Source: a virus
Length of the DNA: 64,000 bases
Strand: one strand, 5' to 3'
IMG/VR virus record: IMGVR_UViG_3300042868_005134
Coordinates: 239,636 to 303,635 of that record
The first letter of the stretch is position 1. Each line of letters starts with the position of its first letter. Positions 15,503 through 22,455 of the stretch are shown one piece after another. A model generated the notes under the pieces. It did not search any database. It saw only the letters and a program-made list of their open reading frames with translations, and had not been told where the DNA came from. The position numbers and the translations under genes are program-made.

Positions 15503-15776
15503 TATTTTCTTTCTCCCATTCACCTCTACCATGATCCCAGTGTCGATTATCGTAAAAATTAAAATGTACACAATAACCAAACAGGCCTGCTTCTAAGTCT
15601 AGTCCCGCATGACTTTGACGTACAGTCCAATTGAACATGAGAGACATTAATGTGAAATCTCGAGTAACTTCTAATTCAATATGTTTATTTTTAAATGGAG
15701 TATTGTATGCACGGCACCACAAATTCTTAAAGGTGTTACTCCAAGGGTTGCGGATGTTAAAGTTAAATGAAATCAT
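15495..15776 (-). CDS. Conserved phage protein (93 aa)
   Basis: A 93-residue, aromatic-rich protein (MISFNFNIRNPWSNTFKNLW, then HFNFYDNRHWDHGRGEWE). Its look matches a small protein common in aquatic T4-like phages. The His/Asp-rich end could bind metal. It overlaps both neighbours by 4-8 nt. Function unknown. Confidence 0.7.
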   Translation of the reverse strand: MISFNFNIRNPWSNTFKNLWCRAYNTPFKNKHIELEVTRDFTLMSLMFNWTVRQSHAGLDLEAGLFGYCVHFNFYDNRHWDHGRGEWEKENNV

Positions 15777-15955
15777 ATGTAATCTACTGATTTTTTAGTT
15801 CGCAGTTTTCTACACTCGGCTTTAACTTCGGCTGGATAGTCGGGATGAAATTCTGACAAACTACAATCGTAGATTCTGCCTCCATCATCCGGCACTGTTA
15901 CTAGTATTAAGAATGCCAATACTAGAAATATTAGTGCTACTACTGCTTGTTTCAT
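15773..15955 (-). CDS. Small N-terminally anchored membrane protein (60 aa)
   Basis: A 60-residue protein with an N-terminal hydrophobic segment (VVALIFLVLAFLILVTV, residues 4-20) and a short charged tail with two Cys (CSLSEFHPDYPAEVKAECRK). It is probably anchored in the inner membrane with the tail outside; no lipobox is evident. ATGA overlaps join it to both neighbours. Confidence 0.65.
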   Translation of the reverse strand: MKQAVVALIFLVLAFLILVTVPDDGGRIYDCSLSEFHPDYPAEVKAECRKLRTKKSVDYI

Positions 15956-16272
15956 GAATTGATATCTCCTTGATATCGTGGAATCATATGTATGTGGGGA
16001 TATTTACCGTCTTGCCCGGCAATATCTCCCACACTTTGAACTAGGTTAAATCCCTGCCACTTTTCAGATTCGATTCCGTCGTAGCCCCACTTATAGGCTG
16101 CTCTGTAAGTTTCGAAGAGACAGTCCATTGATTTTTGGGTAGGCACAAAACACAAATACCCTTCACAGGGTGCTGACGGGTCTTTAAAAATCCAAAACTT
16201 TGTTGTTCTGTATTCGATTTCTTTCCAAGGAGCGCTGCCATCATTTAGTGCCTTTTCGATATCTGTTGTCAT
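15952..16272 (-). CDS. HIT-like (histidine triad) protein
   Basis: A 106-residue protein. The C-terminal GFNLVQSVGDIAGQDGKYPH-IHMIPRYQGD region resembles HIT-family proteins, where an H-x-H-x-H-x2 motif hydrolyses nucleotide phosphoramidates. Here only PHIHMIPR remains, with two of the three histidines, so catalysis may be altered or lost. It is encoded among small proteins downstream of a tail-type gene. The assignment is moderate. Confidence 0.55.
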   Translation of the reverse strand: MTTDIEKALNDGSAPWKEIEYRTTKFWIFKDPSAPCEGYLCFVPTQKSMDCLFETYRAAYKWGYDGIESEKWQGFNLVQSVGDIAGQDGKYPHIHMIPRYQGDINS

Positions 16273-16278
16273 TACAAT

Positions 16279-16482
16279 TTACGATACTAGACTTTGTGCT
16301 AATATTTTAAGTTCGTCATCGGTCATAAAAAACTGATAAGTTGAGGTCATGTCAACTTCTCCGTTTATATTTTTACATTCTTGTATAAACTCAAGAGCAT
16401 TTAGTGTAGCTGGGTTTACACATTTCCAGCTTTTAACCCTCAGTCTAAATCCTGCTGTATCTTTAATTATGCTTTCTTTCAT
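16279..16482 (-). CDS. Hypothetical protein (67 aa)
   Basis: A 67-residue protein with a basic N-terminal half (GFRLRVKSWKCVNPATLNAL) and an acidic helical end (FFMTDDELKILAQSLVS). It has no known motif and overlaps the upstream gene as ATGA. Confidence 0.6.
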   Translation of the reverse strand: MKESIIKDTAGFRLRVKSWKCVNPATLNALEFIQECKNINGEVDMTSTYQFFMTDDELKILAQSLVS

Positions 16483-16718
16483 TGTAGTGTCCTTTTGTCT
16501 TCTCCGGCTAGACTGTTAATAAGTTTTTCAGCCCATTCGGGTTCTTCTTCCAGTAATTCTTCTAAGTCTACTTGACGACTTTGTTCGAACAGCTCACCTG
16601 AATGTGCCATTTTGGTAATTTCAGCAATCATTTCTTCAAGCTCTTCTTGCGAGCCTTCAAAATCGTCAAAAGCGCCTGGCGCAAATTCGATAGTGAGTGG
16701 TTTCTTTTCATCAGTCAT
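16479..16718 (-). CDS. Small acidic conserved phage protein (79 aa)
   Basis: A 79-residue protein beginning MTDEKKPLTIEFAPGAFDDF and continuing as Glu-rich helices (EELEEMIAEI, DLEELLEEEPEWAEKL). The N-terminal phrase and acidic helices match a small conserved protein of aquatic T4-like phages. Function unknown; a protein-protein adaptor is a guess. Confidence 0.7.
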   Translation of the reverse strand: MTDEKKPLTIEFAPGAFDDFEGSQEELEEMIAEITKMAHSGELFEQSRQVDLEELLEEEPEWAEKLINSLAGEDKRTLQ

Positions 16719-17196
16719 AGTCGCCTTTTATACGTTCAAAAGTTTTATATTTTTCCAAAGCATTGATATATTCATCAAACAGTTTCTTTAGCTTAGGATG
16801 CTTCTTCTCTAGTATAACATCTCTTTCAGGAATACACAAGACTTTTTCGATTGTGTTTAACCGTTCTTCTAAATCTCTATCATTTATAACAACTTTGCCT
16901 TTGACAGTTAAAGTTGCATCTTTTTCCAAAACAATTTCGTCTTTGCCAGATGGCACAGTCATAATAGGTTTGCCATTGCTATTATTAAATTGAGTGCTTG
17001 AATTAGTCCAACTAGTACCATTCAATCCGCTTGTTAAAAACTGACCACTGCTGCCACCACCTAGACTTGTATTATTAGTAGTATAAACTGTTCCAACTGT
17101 TAGTGGTGTTGTAGCAAGTGGTATTGTACCGTAGCCAACACTCACTGTACTGCCAACAAACCCATTACTGACGACGTTGTTCAAGGTATTGCTCAT
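16711..17196 (-). CDS. Tail-type protein with C-terminal helix (161 aa)
   Basis: A 161-residue protein. The first half is Gly/Ser/Thr/Asn-rich and resembles fibre repeats (TTNNTSLGGGSSGQFLTSGL). The second half has a LTVKGKVVINDRDLEERLN motif, then a helical end. Such proteins occur in aquatic T4-like phages beside structural genes and may decorate the tail or head. It overlaps the upstream cupin gene by 32 nt. Confidence 0.6.
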   Translation of the reverse strand: MSNTLNNVVSNGFVGSTVSVGYGTIPLATTPLTVGTVYTTNNTSLGGGSSGQFLTSGLNGTSWTNSSTQFNNSNGKPIMTVPSGKDEIVLEKDATLTVKGKVVINDRDLEERLNTIEKVLCIPERDVILEKKHPKLKKLFDEYINALEKYKTFERIKGDYD

Positions 17197-17644
17197 TGTG
17201 TATCCATTTGTTCTTTACAAGAAAGCCCCATTCTCTTTTTTGTGGTCCTGGCATAAACAATGTCCACGCCGTTATATTAGGATCAAGCTCAATGCGATGA
17301 TATGATGTGGCTTTACAAATACGGAAATGTCCAGGCCCCCGCCACTTTGCTATCTCAGTTATCTTTCGACCGTCTGAATTAAATTGTGGAATCCATTCCC
17401 AATAGCCGCCTGACAGTATTAAAGTAAAATAAGGCCATGGATGATCATGTACGTCATCGGGATCCGATTTAAGAAACTTGTGTAGAAACACATTAAAGGG
17501 AAAACGGTTTCTGTCTTTAAGGAAGATATAATAACGTTCGAGATATGGCTCTTCACTAACTCTGTCCATAATAATTCTTTTTCTGTCATGCTGTTCTAAC
17601 CAAGCAAAAAACTTATTCTTTATCTTTTGGATTATCATAATCAT
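17165..17644 (-). CDS. Cupin-like protein
   Basis: A 159-residue protein with a cupin-type metal site: DDVHDHPWPYFTLILSGGYWE (His, His and later Tyr/Glu) near residues 70-90, and ATSYHRIELD as the second cupin block. Cupins range from sugar isomerases to dioxygenases and small-molecule sensors, so the reaction is open. A basic N-terminal helix (KIKNKFFAWLEQHDRKR) precedes the barrel. It overlaps genes on both sides by 32 nt. Confidence 0.65.
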   Translation of the reverse strand: MIMIIQKIKNKFFAWLEQHDRKRIIMDRVSEEPYLERYYIFLKDRNRFPFNVFLHKFLKSDPDDVHDHPWPYFTLILSGGYWEWIPQFNSDGRKITEIAKWRGPGHFRICKATSYHRIELDPNITAWTLFMPGPQKREWGFLVKNKWIHNEQYLEQRRQ

Positions 17645-18002
17645 CCTTTACAAGTGTATACACTGTTCGAAAATTTCTTAATGCGATTTCTAGTCCAGGA
17701 TACTGTTTGCACATATTTTGAACACGTTGCCAGTCCGGAAACAAGTCTACAAATTCTACAGAGCTTCCCCAACTAATTTGATAATCGGTGTTAAGTGTAA
17801 TAGTATCGCTAGATAACGTTGTATATGTAACCCCACTTCCACTGCCAGTTATTGATATAGTGTTCATATTTGTATCAATATAATAACCAGACGATGCGTG
17901 TAAATCAGAAGGTAACTCTATAGTAAACGTGTCTCCCAATGCTATAAAAGACTCAGTTGGCAAGTCGCTTAATAAGTTCTGTTGCTGAGAAGAATTGCTC
18001 AT
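17613..18002 (-). CDS. Hypothetical virion-type protein (129 aa)
   Basis: A 129-residue protein. Residues 25-85 are a beta-rich Ser/Thr segment (FTIELPSDLHASSGYYIDTN), followed by a helical end with FPDWQRVQNMCKQYPGLEIALRNF, a pattern known from structural proteins of T4-like phages. It overlaps the glycosyltransferase end by 50 nt and the cupin start by 32 nt. Confidence 0.6.
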   Translation of the reverse strand: MSNSSQQQNLLSDLPTESFIALGDTFTIELPSDLHASSGYYIDTNMNTISITGSGSGVTYTTLSSDTITLNTDYQISWGSSVEFVDLFPDWQRVQNMCKQYPGLEIALRNFRTVYTLVKDDYDNPKDKE

Positions 18003-19053
18003 GTAATACCTCTGTTTGTTTTTTTAATTGTGGCAAAAACTGTTCGTAATGATTCATATACTGTATGATTTTATTACACACTGAAGGTCTTGCGAAGTCG
18101 TATGCTTCAAAACTTTCAGTCCACTCACTAGGATACTTGAATGTGTCAAATGCCATCTCGCTGTAGCTTAATCTATCCGGCACCATAGGAATGGCACCTA
18201 CCACAGCACCTTCGTACCAGCTAATGCCCAGCGTCTCTTGAAGATTTGCACTAAACACTATTTTAGCACGACCTAACAGTTTGTGATATTCATGTTTGTC
18301 TAGTTGCTGATCTTGACAAACGACAAATTCGTATTGAGGTAGGTGCGTAGCCAAGTCACGAAAAATGTCAACTTGCTTCTCCGGAGCAATGCGATGAGGA
18401 AACAAAATTAGATCACGCTTGGGCGTAGTCCAGTAGTTGTCCAAAGTATCTTGCATATACTCCATGGGCCAGCCTGTTCGCACAATCTTTCCATCGGTAA
18501 TTAAATCAGACTTATCCTCTTCGTGCCACGGATTTTCTGTTTTATAACCATCTTCTAATAAGTTATCTACAAACATATCAATATGGAACTTGGTAGCAAA
18601 ATAGTTGTGATCAAATGCGTGGAAAAAACTCTTCTCAGCATGTCTTACCCATTTCCTCTTACCAACAAGACGTCCTAAAAAATCTTGTGGATCATATGAT
18701 CCAGCATGCCATAAACCATGTGTAACTACCGGAATGCCCAGCAGTTCACTCATGTATTTGAGATTGATGACGCCAGGGTGCCAAGCATCAGTAAATATAA
18801 AATGATCACCAGGGCTAACTGATCCGGAGCAAAATAAGCGACCCATCTGCTCCACTTGACTAGCCTTGTATATATTAGTGCCGCCAAAGTTGAGAAATGC
18901 GCCAGGAGTGGTAGCACTAGGAATGTCCGTAGGACCTGATATAATGTTGACATTGTGTCCTGCCTTTCGTAAGAGAGCAGGTACATGGCGCTTCCATTGC
19001 CCCGTGTACCTTGTCTCTACTGCTTCTAGATCAACGAGAAAAACTTTGCTCAT
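17953..19053 (-). CDS. GT-B glycosyltransferase
   Basis: A 366-residue GT4-like glycosyltransferase. The true start is MSKVFLVDLEAVETRYTGQW at 19053; a longer in-frame extension overlaps the upstream gene and lacks family sense. The Rossmann-like C-terminal half carries LILFPHRIAPEKQVDIF and the sugar-nucleotide-binding block ANLQETLGISWYEGAVVGAI, with two Glu of the E-x7-E motif. It transfers a sugar from an NDP-sugar to an unknown acceptor: DNA bases, virion protein or a cell-envelope glycan. The window also makes a GDP-deoxysugar, a possible donor. Confidence 0.82.
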   Translation of the reverse strand: MSKVFLVDLEAVETRYTGQWKRHVPALLRKAGHNVNIISGPTDIPSATTPGAFLNFGGTNIYKASQVEQMGRLFCSGSVSPGDHFIFTDAWHPGVINLKYMSELLGIPVVTHGLWHAGSYDPQDFLGRLVGKRKWVRHAEKSFFHAFDHNYFATKFHIDMFVDNLLEDGYKTENPWHEEDKSDLITDGKIVRTGWPMEYMQDTLDNYWTTPKRDLILFPHRIAPEKQVDIFRDLATHLPQYEFVVCQDQQLDKHEYHKLLGRAKIVFSANLQETLGISWYEGAVVGAIPMVPDRLSYSEMAFDTFKYPSEWTESFEAYDFARPSVCNKIIQYMNHYEQFLPQLKKQTEVLHEQFFSATELIKRLAN

Positions 19054-19318
19054 TGCGTGGACCGCGATAGTTGTTATTTCCACCGCTTCGATTAAATTCG
19101 CCACGCGGCTTGCGAGTACCATCCCATGGCTTCTTTGGACGAGTACTGTAATAGAAATTGTTCCAAATTTGACTATTACGATTGTAAAGATTTGCCTCGT
19201 TAAAGTCACACATCTCGAAACGACAAAAATCGTGAAACTTTTCCAAGTCGTCGAAAATTTTAACAATATCAGGACGGTTTTCTAAGTAGTTAACGTCTTT
19301 GTAATTATTCTTAGCCAT
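19031..19318 (-). CDS. Basic protein with Arg/Gly-rich tail (95 aa)
   Basis: A 95-residue protein beginning MAKNNYKDVNYLENRPDIVK behind an AAGGA site. Residues 20-50 are globular (IFDDLEKFHDFCRFEMCDF); the last 35 are a Pro, Gly, Asn and Arg-rich basic tail (RPKKPWDGTRKPRGEFNRSG) that looks disordered and nucleic-acid binding. The start at 19318 is chosen because an upstream in-frame codon lies inside queD. It overlaps the glycosyltransferase start by 23 nt. Confidence 0.7.
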   Translation of the reverse strand: MAKNNYKDVNYLENRPDIVKIFDDLEKFHDFCRFEMCDFNEANLYNRNSQIWNNFYYSTRPKKPWDGTRKPRGEFNRSGGNNNYRGPRNEQSFSR

Positions 19319-19331
19319 TATAGCTTTCCTT

Positions 19332-19727
19332 TTAATACTTAATAAATGAACCATTTTCTCCGTCTTCGGAGACTTCAATCCAAACCTCACGGTCGGGATA
19401 CCTTTGTGAGACTTGAGCGTGTAAATCATCGCTCATCATTTCGCAACTTTTGTAATCTAGCGACAAAACACCTTGTGTGCTAGAATACAGTTTTTCAAGC
19501 CATCGCTTGAATTGTATAAATTCCACATCTCTGTCATTGTGGGTGACACTAAGCCATACCCTAAAATGAAAAATATGGCGATGAGGATTAGCCAAAAACG
19601 AAACATCATATTCATCTCCTGTTGCTAAGTTTGGATCTGTTGCGGCTGCTGGATATTTGTGAATACCTTCTTTACGAAAGGTTACCCAAATCATTTTGTT
19701 AGGTCTAATATCTTGTTTAATAATCAT
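19332..19727 (-). CDS. queD: QueD-like 6-carboxytetrahydropterin synthase (6-pyruvoyl-tetrahydropterin synthase fold)
   Basis: A 131-residue protein. The zinc His of the T-fold family can be placed in EGIHKYPAA and in PHRHIFHFRVWLSV (H-x-H), and KSCEMMSDDL and WIEVSEDGENGS match the later conserved blocks around the SCE and VxE motifs. Such enzymes turn dihydroneopterin triphosphate from FolE into 6-carboxytetrahydropterin for QueE. The usual catalytic Cys before the His pair is not obvious, so the precise chemistry is less certain than for FolE and QueE. It lies five genes from dpdA in the same run. Confidence 0.68.
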   Translation of the reverse strand: MIIKQDIRPNKMIWVTFRKEGIHKYPAAATDPNLATGDEYDVSFLANPHRHIFHFRVWLSVTHNDRDVEFIQFKRWLEKLYSSTQGVLSLDYKSCEMMSDDLHAQVSQRYPDREVWIEVSEDGENGSFIKY

Positions 19728-19948
19728 TCTTTTCTGAACCTTGGAGTTAAAATCTCTGCATCAACTTTATTTAAAAATTGACAATTTTCTAATCTTACTA
19801 ACAGTTCATCTAACGAACCAGTATGATCTTCAACTATAACTCTAATTGGTTTAGTAGTGTCTGTTCTGTCTTCTAGAATGTATGTTAGTTTTCCATTTGC
19901 AGCTAAAATTTGCTCGCTGAAATATTCTTGTAAATTAATTAAATTCAT
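19724..19948 (-). CDS. Hypothetical protein (74 aa)
   Basis: A 74-residue protein starting MNLINLQEYFSEQILAANG at the ATG that overlaps the upstream stop as ATGA. It has an alpha/beta pattern (KLTYILEDRTDTTKPIRVIV) with no known motif. It sits between queD and a conserved 172-residue protein and is coupled to both by overlaps. Confidence 0.6.
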   Translation of the reverse strand: MNLINLQEYFSEQILAANGKLTYILEDRTDTTKPIRVIVEDHTGSLDELLVRLENCQFLNKVDAEILTPRFRKE

Positions 19949-20463
19949 GTTGGTGTATCCTGTGTATATTGATCCCAATAGGTAAATTTGTCTTTACTCA
20001 TTAGGCTTTGTAGGTGATGAGTCCATACGCCAGGGTTAGTAGCACCCCAAGTACGATCATCTAGTTTGAGTGTTGCGTTATAGTTAAGTTGACTAATGTA
20101 AGGCAACTTTACACTAATCATAGGAATAAACCTATCTTGTTCGCAGTAACCGCTTTCGATTACGCCTTCAATATGTTCTACACCGAAGTCTAAAGCGACC
20201 CAGTAATTTTCTTTAAGACATCCGAGTATAACTGTATCCCATACCGCATATTCTTCTTGTGTCATTGCTTTTGGATTGAAGCTCTGACTAGTACCAAAAT
20301 AAATTTGCTTAATGTCGATGTCTCTGTTTGCTTGTTGTAGTATTTCCTCTAAAGGAGGAGTGCCAACAACAAACAAAGTTTTCATACCATAAGCAATAGT
20401 ATGCTCGACCTCATACCCTGTAAAGTAAACAACATTCTGTCGTTCTTCAGTGTTTAGTCCCAT
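19945..20463 (-). CDS. Conserved phage protein in the queD-dpdA run (172 aa)
   Basis: A 172-residue protein: VVYFTGYEVEHTIAYGMKTL at the start, then IYFGTSQSFNPKAM, NYWVALDFGVEHIEGVIESG and a C-terminal ISQLNYNATLKLDD region. I associate this with a protein found near 7-deazaguanine genes in aquatic T4-like phages, but I cannot assign a reaction. There is no PP-loop (SGGxDS) motif, so it is not QueC. Confidence 0.65.
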   Translation of the reverse strand: MGLNTEERQNVVYFTGYEVEHTIAYGMKTLFVVGTPPLEEILQQANRDIDIKQIYFGTSQSFNPKAMTQEEYAVWDTVILGCLKENYWVALDFGVEHIEGVIESGYCEQDRFIPMISVKLPYISQLNYNATLKLDDRTWGATNPGVWTHHLQSLMSKDKFTYWDQYTQDTPT

Positions 20464-21335
20464 TTAATATAACCTCTGCTGTAACCGCTTGGACGATCCA
20501 TACCATCCGCAAACGCTTGCTGCCATTCAGTGTTACGATTGTAACACTTTGTCCAGAAACTATCAACCTCAAGATAGCCGTTTTCAATCATGAACACTGC
20601 TTCTTTCATACATTGGAAAAATCCATCAGTGCGTGGACTTGGCCGAACTGTAGTACAGGCTTTCCAAAGTTGAGCTTGAGCTTCCTCACGACTAACTGCT
20701 TTGCCAACACCGTCAATAATAAGGGCATTGTTATTTAGGTTGATGTCTATACCTAACGCATATTTGCCACTCAAGTCGATAACTATATCATAACTTTCGC
20801 TAGTACCAATCAATAGTTTATCACCCCACAGTTCCGTATTGCTAGACCCTAGTACATTGATGTCTTGTTTGCGTAATATCAATCTGTGATAAGCAACCCA
20901 CGCAAGGAATCCACTACCAATAATCAATATCTTGCCATTTCTTTTATTAATTTCGCCTGCGGCTTGTTCCACTACATTGATACCGCAAGCAACCGGTTCT
21001 AGTATATAGCGAGGATGTGCTTCGGGTACTAGGACATACTCTTTAGATCTTACATTATAAATATCTGCGTATGCGGGTTCGCCTCGGGTGGCAACAAAGT
21101 CTCCAAAGTTGACGTCTTTAATATTAGCACCAATTCCAATAACTTGTCCAAGTCCTTCGTGCCCTTGCATGTGTAAAGGTAACGGCCCAAAGTCTCCTAC
21201 CATCATGTCGATATCACTACGACATACACCAGTCATAACACTTCGAACACAAATTTCATCTTCAGTTAACGGATCTACATGAAATTCGATTTCAGTAAAA
21301 CTACCATTGCCTGTTGTTTGTAAAATTCTATTCAT
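20454..21335 (-). CDS. Zinc-type medium-chain alcohol dehydrogenase-like oxidoreductase
   Basis: A 293-residue MDR-family protein. TGVCRSDIDMM gives the zinc Cys and Asp, MQGHEGLGQVIGIG the GHE motif of the GroES-like domain, and ILIIGSGFLAWVAY the Rossmann glycines. This branch includes glucose and sorbitol dehydrogenases. It is shorter than the usual 340 residues, mainly in the C-terminal half. It is coupled by ATGA overlap to the MocA-like oxidoreductase. The substrate may be a sugar nucleotide or a deazaguanine-pathway intermediate; no direct evidence. Confidence 0.8.
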   Translation of the reverse strand: MNRILQTTGNGSFTEIEFHVDPLTEDEICVRSVMTGVCRSDIDMMVGDFGPLPLHMQGHEGLGQVIGIGANIKDVNFGDFVATRGEPAYADIYNVRSKEYVLVPEAHPRYILEPVACGINVVEQAAGEINKRNGKILIIGSGFLAWVAYHRLILRKQDINVLGSSNTELWGDKLLIGTSESYDIVIDLSGKYALGIDINLNNNALIIDGVGKAVSREEAQAQLWKACTTVRPSPRTDGFFQCMKEAVFMIENGYLEVDSFWTKCYNRNTEWQQAFADGMDRPSGYSRGYIKWD

Positions 21336-22207
21336 AGTTTTTCTATTTGTTCGTGAATCCACATATCTTGCTGATATTGATTGTTCCAGAACTCATTATT
21401 ATTTAGGTTTTTAACAGCAGTCTCTACCATAGTTTTGTAGGCAGATTCTGGACACAATCCTAGCTCATGTCTTATGGCACTATTTCTCATGCTAAACGCA
21501 ATACTACTGTCGTCATGATCTAGATTAGTTTTCCAGTTGGCACTTAGTATCCACGTAATGTTCTTATTCTCGAATTCTAAATGACAAAAGTCGTCTACGT
21601 CATACGTGCCGGTATGATTGACTACACCGTAATCTGTACTGTCAATATCTTCTAGTTTATAGTTTTGAAGTGATTGTGCTTTAAGTTTAACACCATGTTT
21701 ATAGTCTGTTAACGCACAATAGTAACTAAGCATATGAGGAATTAAGTCTCTGCTAACTCCGCCAAATGCTAATTCTTTTGTAGTAAACCAACTACCGGGT
21801 TGTGGAATACGATTAGCGTTATTCCAACGAACATATACTCGTTCGCTTTGATCAGCTTGACTTTTGAATAGTTTAATCTCGTCTCTGTACTGATTATTTT
21901 TAACCATCATGAAACGTGTGTCGGGAAAGTCTTCTACTAGACAGAACCAACACTTGGCATCTTGTACACCTGGCTTTTCAATTAGAACAATTTTACACTT
22001 GTTAGCAATAGTTCTTGCTACCAGTTCATGTGTAAAATTTGGTGTACAAATAACGACAATATCATATTCGCCTGTGACAATATCAGCAGTTTTAAATGTT
22101 GCGTTCTTTTCCGGATTAGAATCCACAGTATCGATTTCATAGCCGAGGCCGGTGAATACGGAATGATATAGTTGTCCTATACCCATTCCTACAATTAAGG
22201 CCTTCAT
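21332..22207 (-). CDS. Gfo/Idh/MocA-family oxidoreductase
   Basis: A 291-residue protein with an N-terminal Rossmann motif (ALIVGMGIGQLYHSVF) and IVVICTPNFTHELVA, then the EKP catalytic segment IVLIEKPGV, typical of Gfo/Idh/MocA sugar dehydrogenases. These oxidise or reduce sugars or sugar nucleotides using NAD(P). The gene forms a tight pair with the MDR dehydrogenase at 20454. Confidence 0.85.
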   Translation of the reverse strand: MKALIVGMGIGQLYHSVFTGLGYEIDTVDSNPEKNATFKTADIVTGEYDIVVICTPNFTHELVARTIANKCKIVLIEKPGVQDAKCWFCLVEDFPDTRFMMVKNNQYRDEIKLFKSQADQSERVYVRWNNANRIPQPGSWFTTKELAFGGVSRDLIPHMLSYYCALTDYKHGVKLKAQSLQNYKLEDIDSTDYGVVNHTGTYDVDDFCHLEFENKNITWILSANWKTNLDHDDSSIAFSMRNSAIRHELGLCPESAYKTMVETAVKNLNNNEFWNNQYQQDMWIHEQIEKL

Positions 22208-22455
22208 TCTTTTTTACTTTCTTCGTATTGTTTAAACAATCTAGTAACCGGTTCCATTCGTTCTTGGAACACATCCGGCGCACCTATGGCCGCACGTTCT
22301 AAATCCCATTCACTAGGGAAATGTCGCAAGATACTATATGCTTCTCCGCGAACTTTTTTAGGAACTCTAGGATAGTCTTTGGTATTGTGGGCTATATCCT
22401 GTAAGAATCTCTTGGCCCACATTACGGAACGATATCTTTCATCTGGTAATGTCAT
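22204..22455 (-). CDS. BPSL0761-like small protein next to dpdA
   Basis: An 83-residue protein. LPDERYRSVMWAKRFLQDI, then PRVPKKVRGEAYSILRHFPS and an ERAAIGAPDVFQERM segment match the BPSL0761-like family of small proteins found in proteobacteria and their phages. The family has no proven function. It overlaps dpdA by 17 nt and the MocA gene by 4 nt, so it probably belongs to the same functional unit. Confidence 0.6.
   Translation of the reverse strand: MTLPDERYRSVMWAKRFLQDIAHNTKDYPRVPKKVRGEAYSILRHFPSEWDLERAAIGAPDVFQERMEPVTRLFKQYEESKKE

Noticed and set aside
17953-19266. Longer glycosyltransferase start at 19266
   Set aside because: The added 71 residues overlap another real gene in a different frame and have low-quality composition; MSKVFLVDLE at 19053 is a normal start.
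19945-20463. QueC candidate in the queD-dpdA run
   Set aside because: No PP-loop (SGGxDS) motif and no zinc Cys cluster are present.
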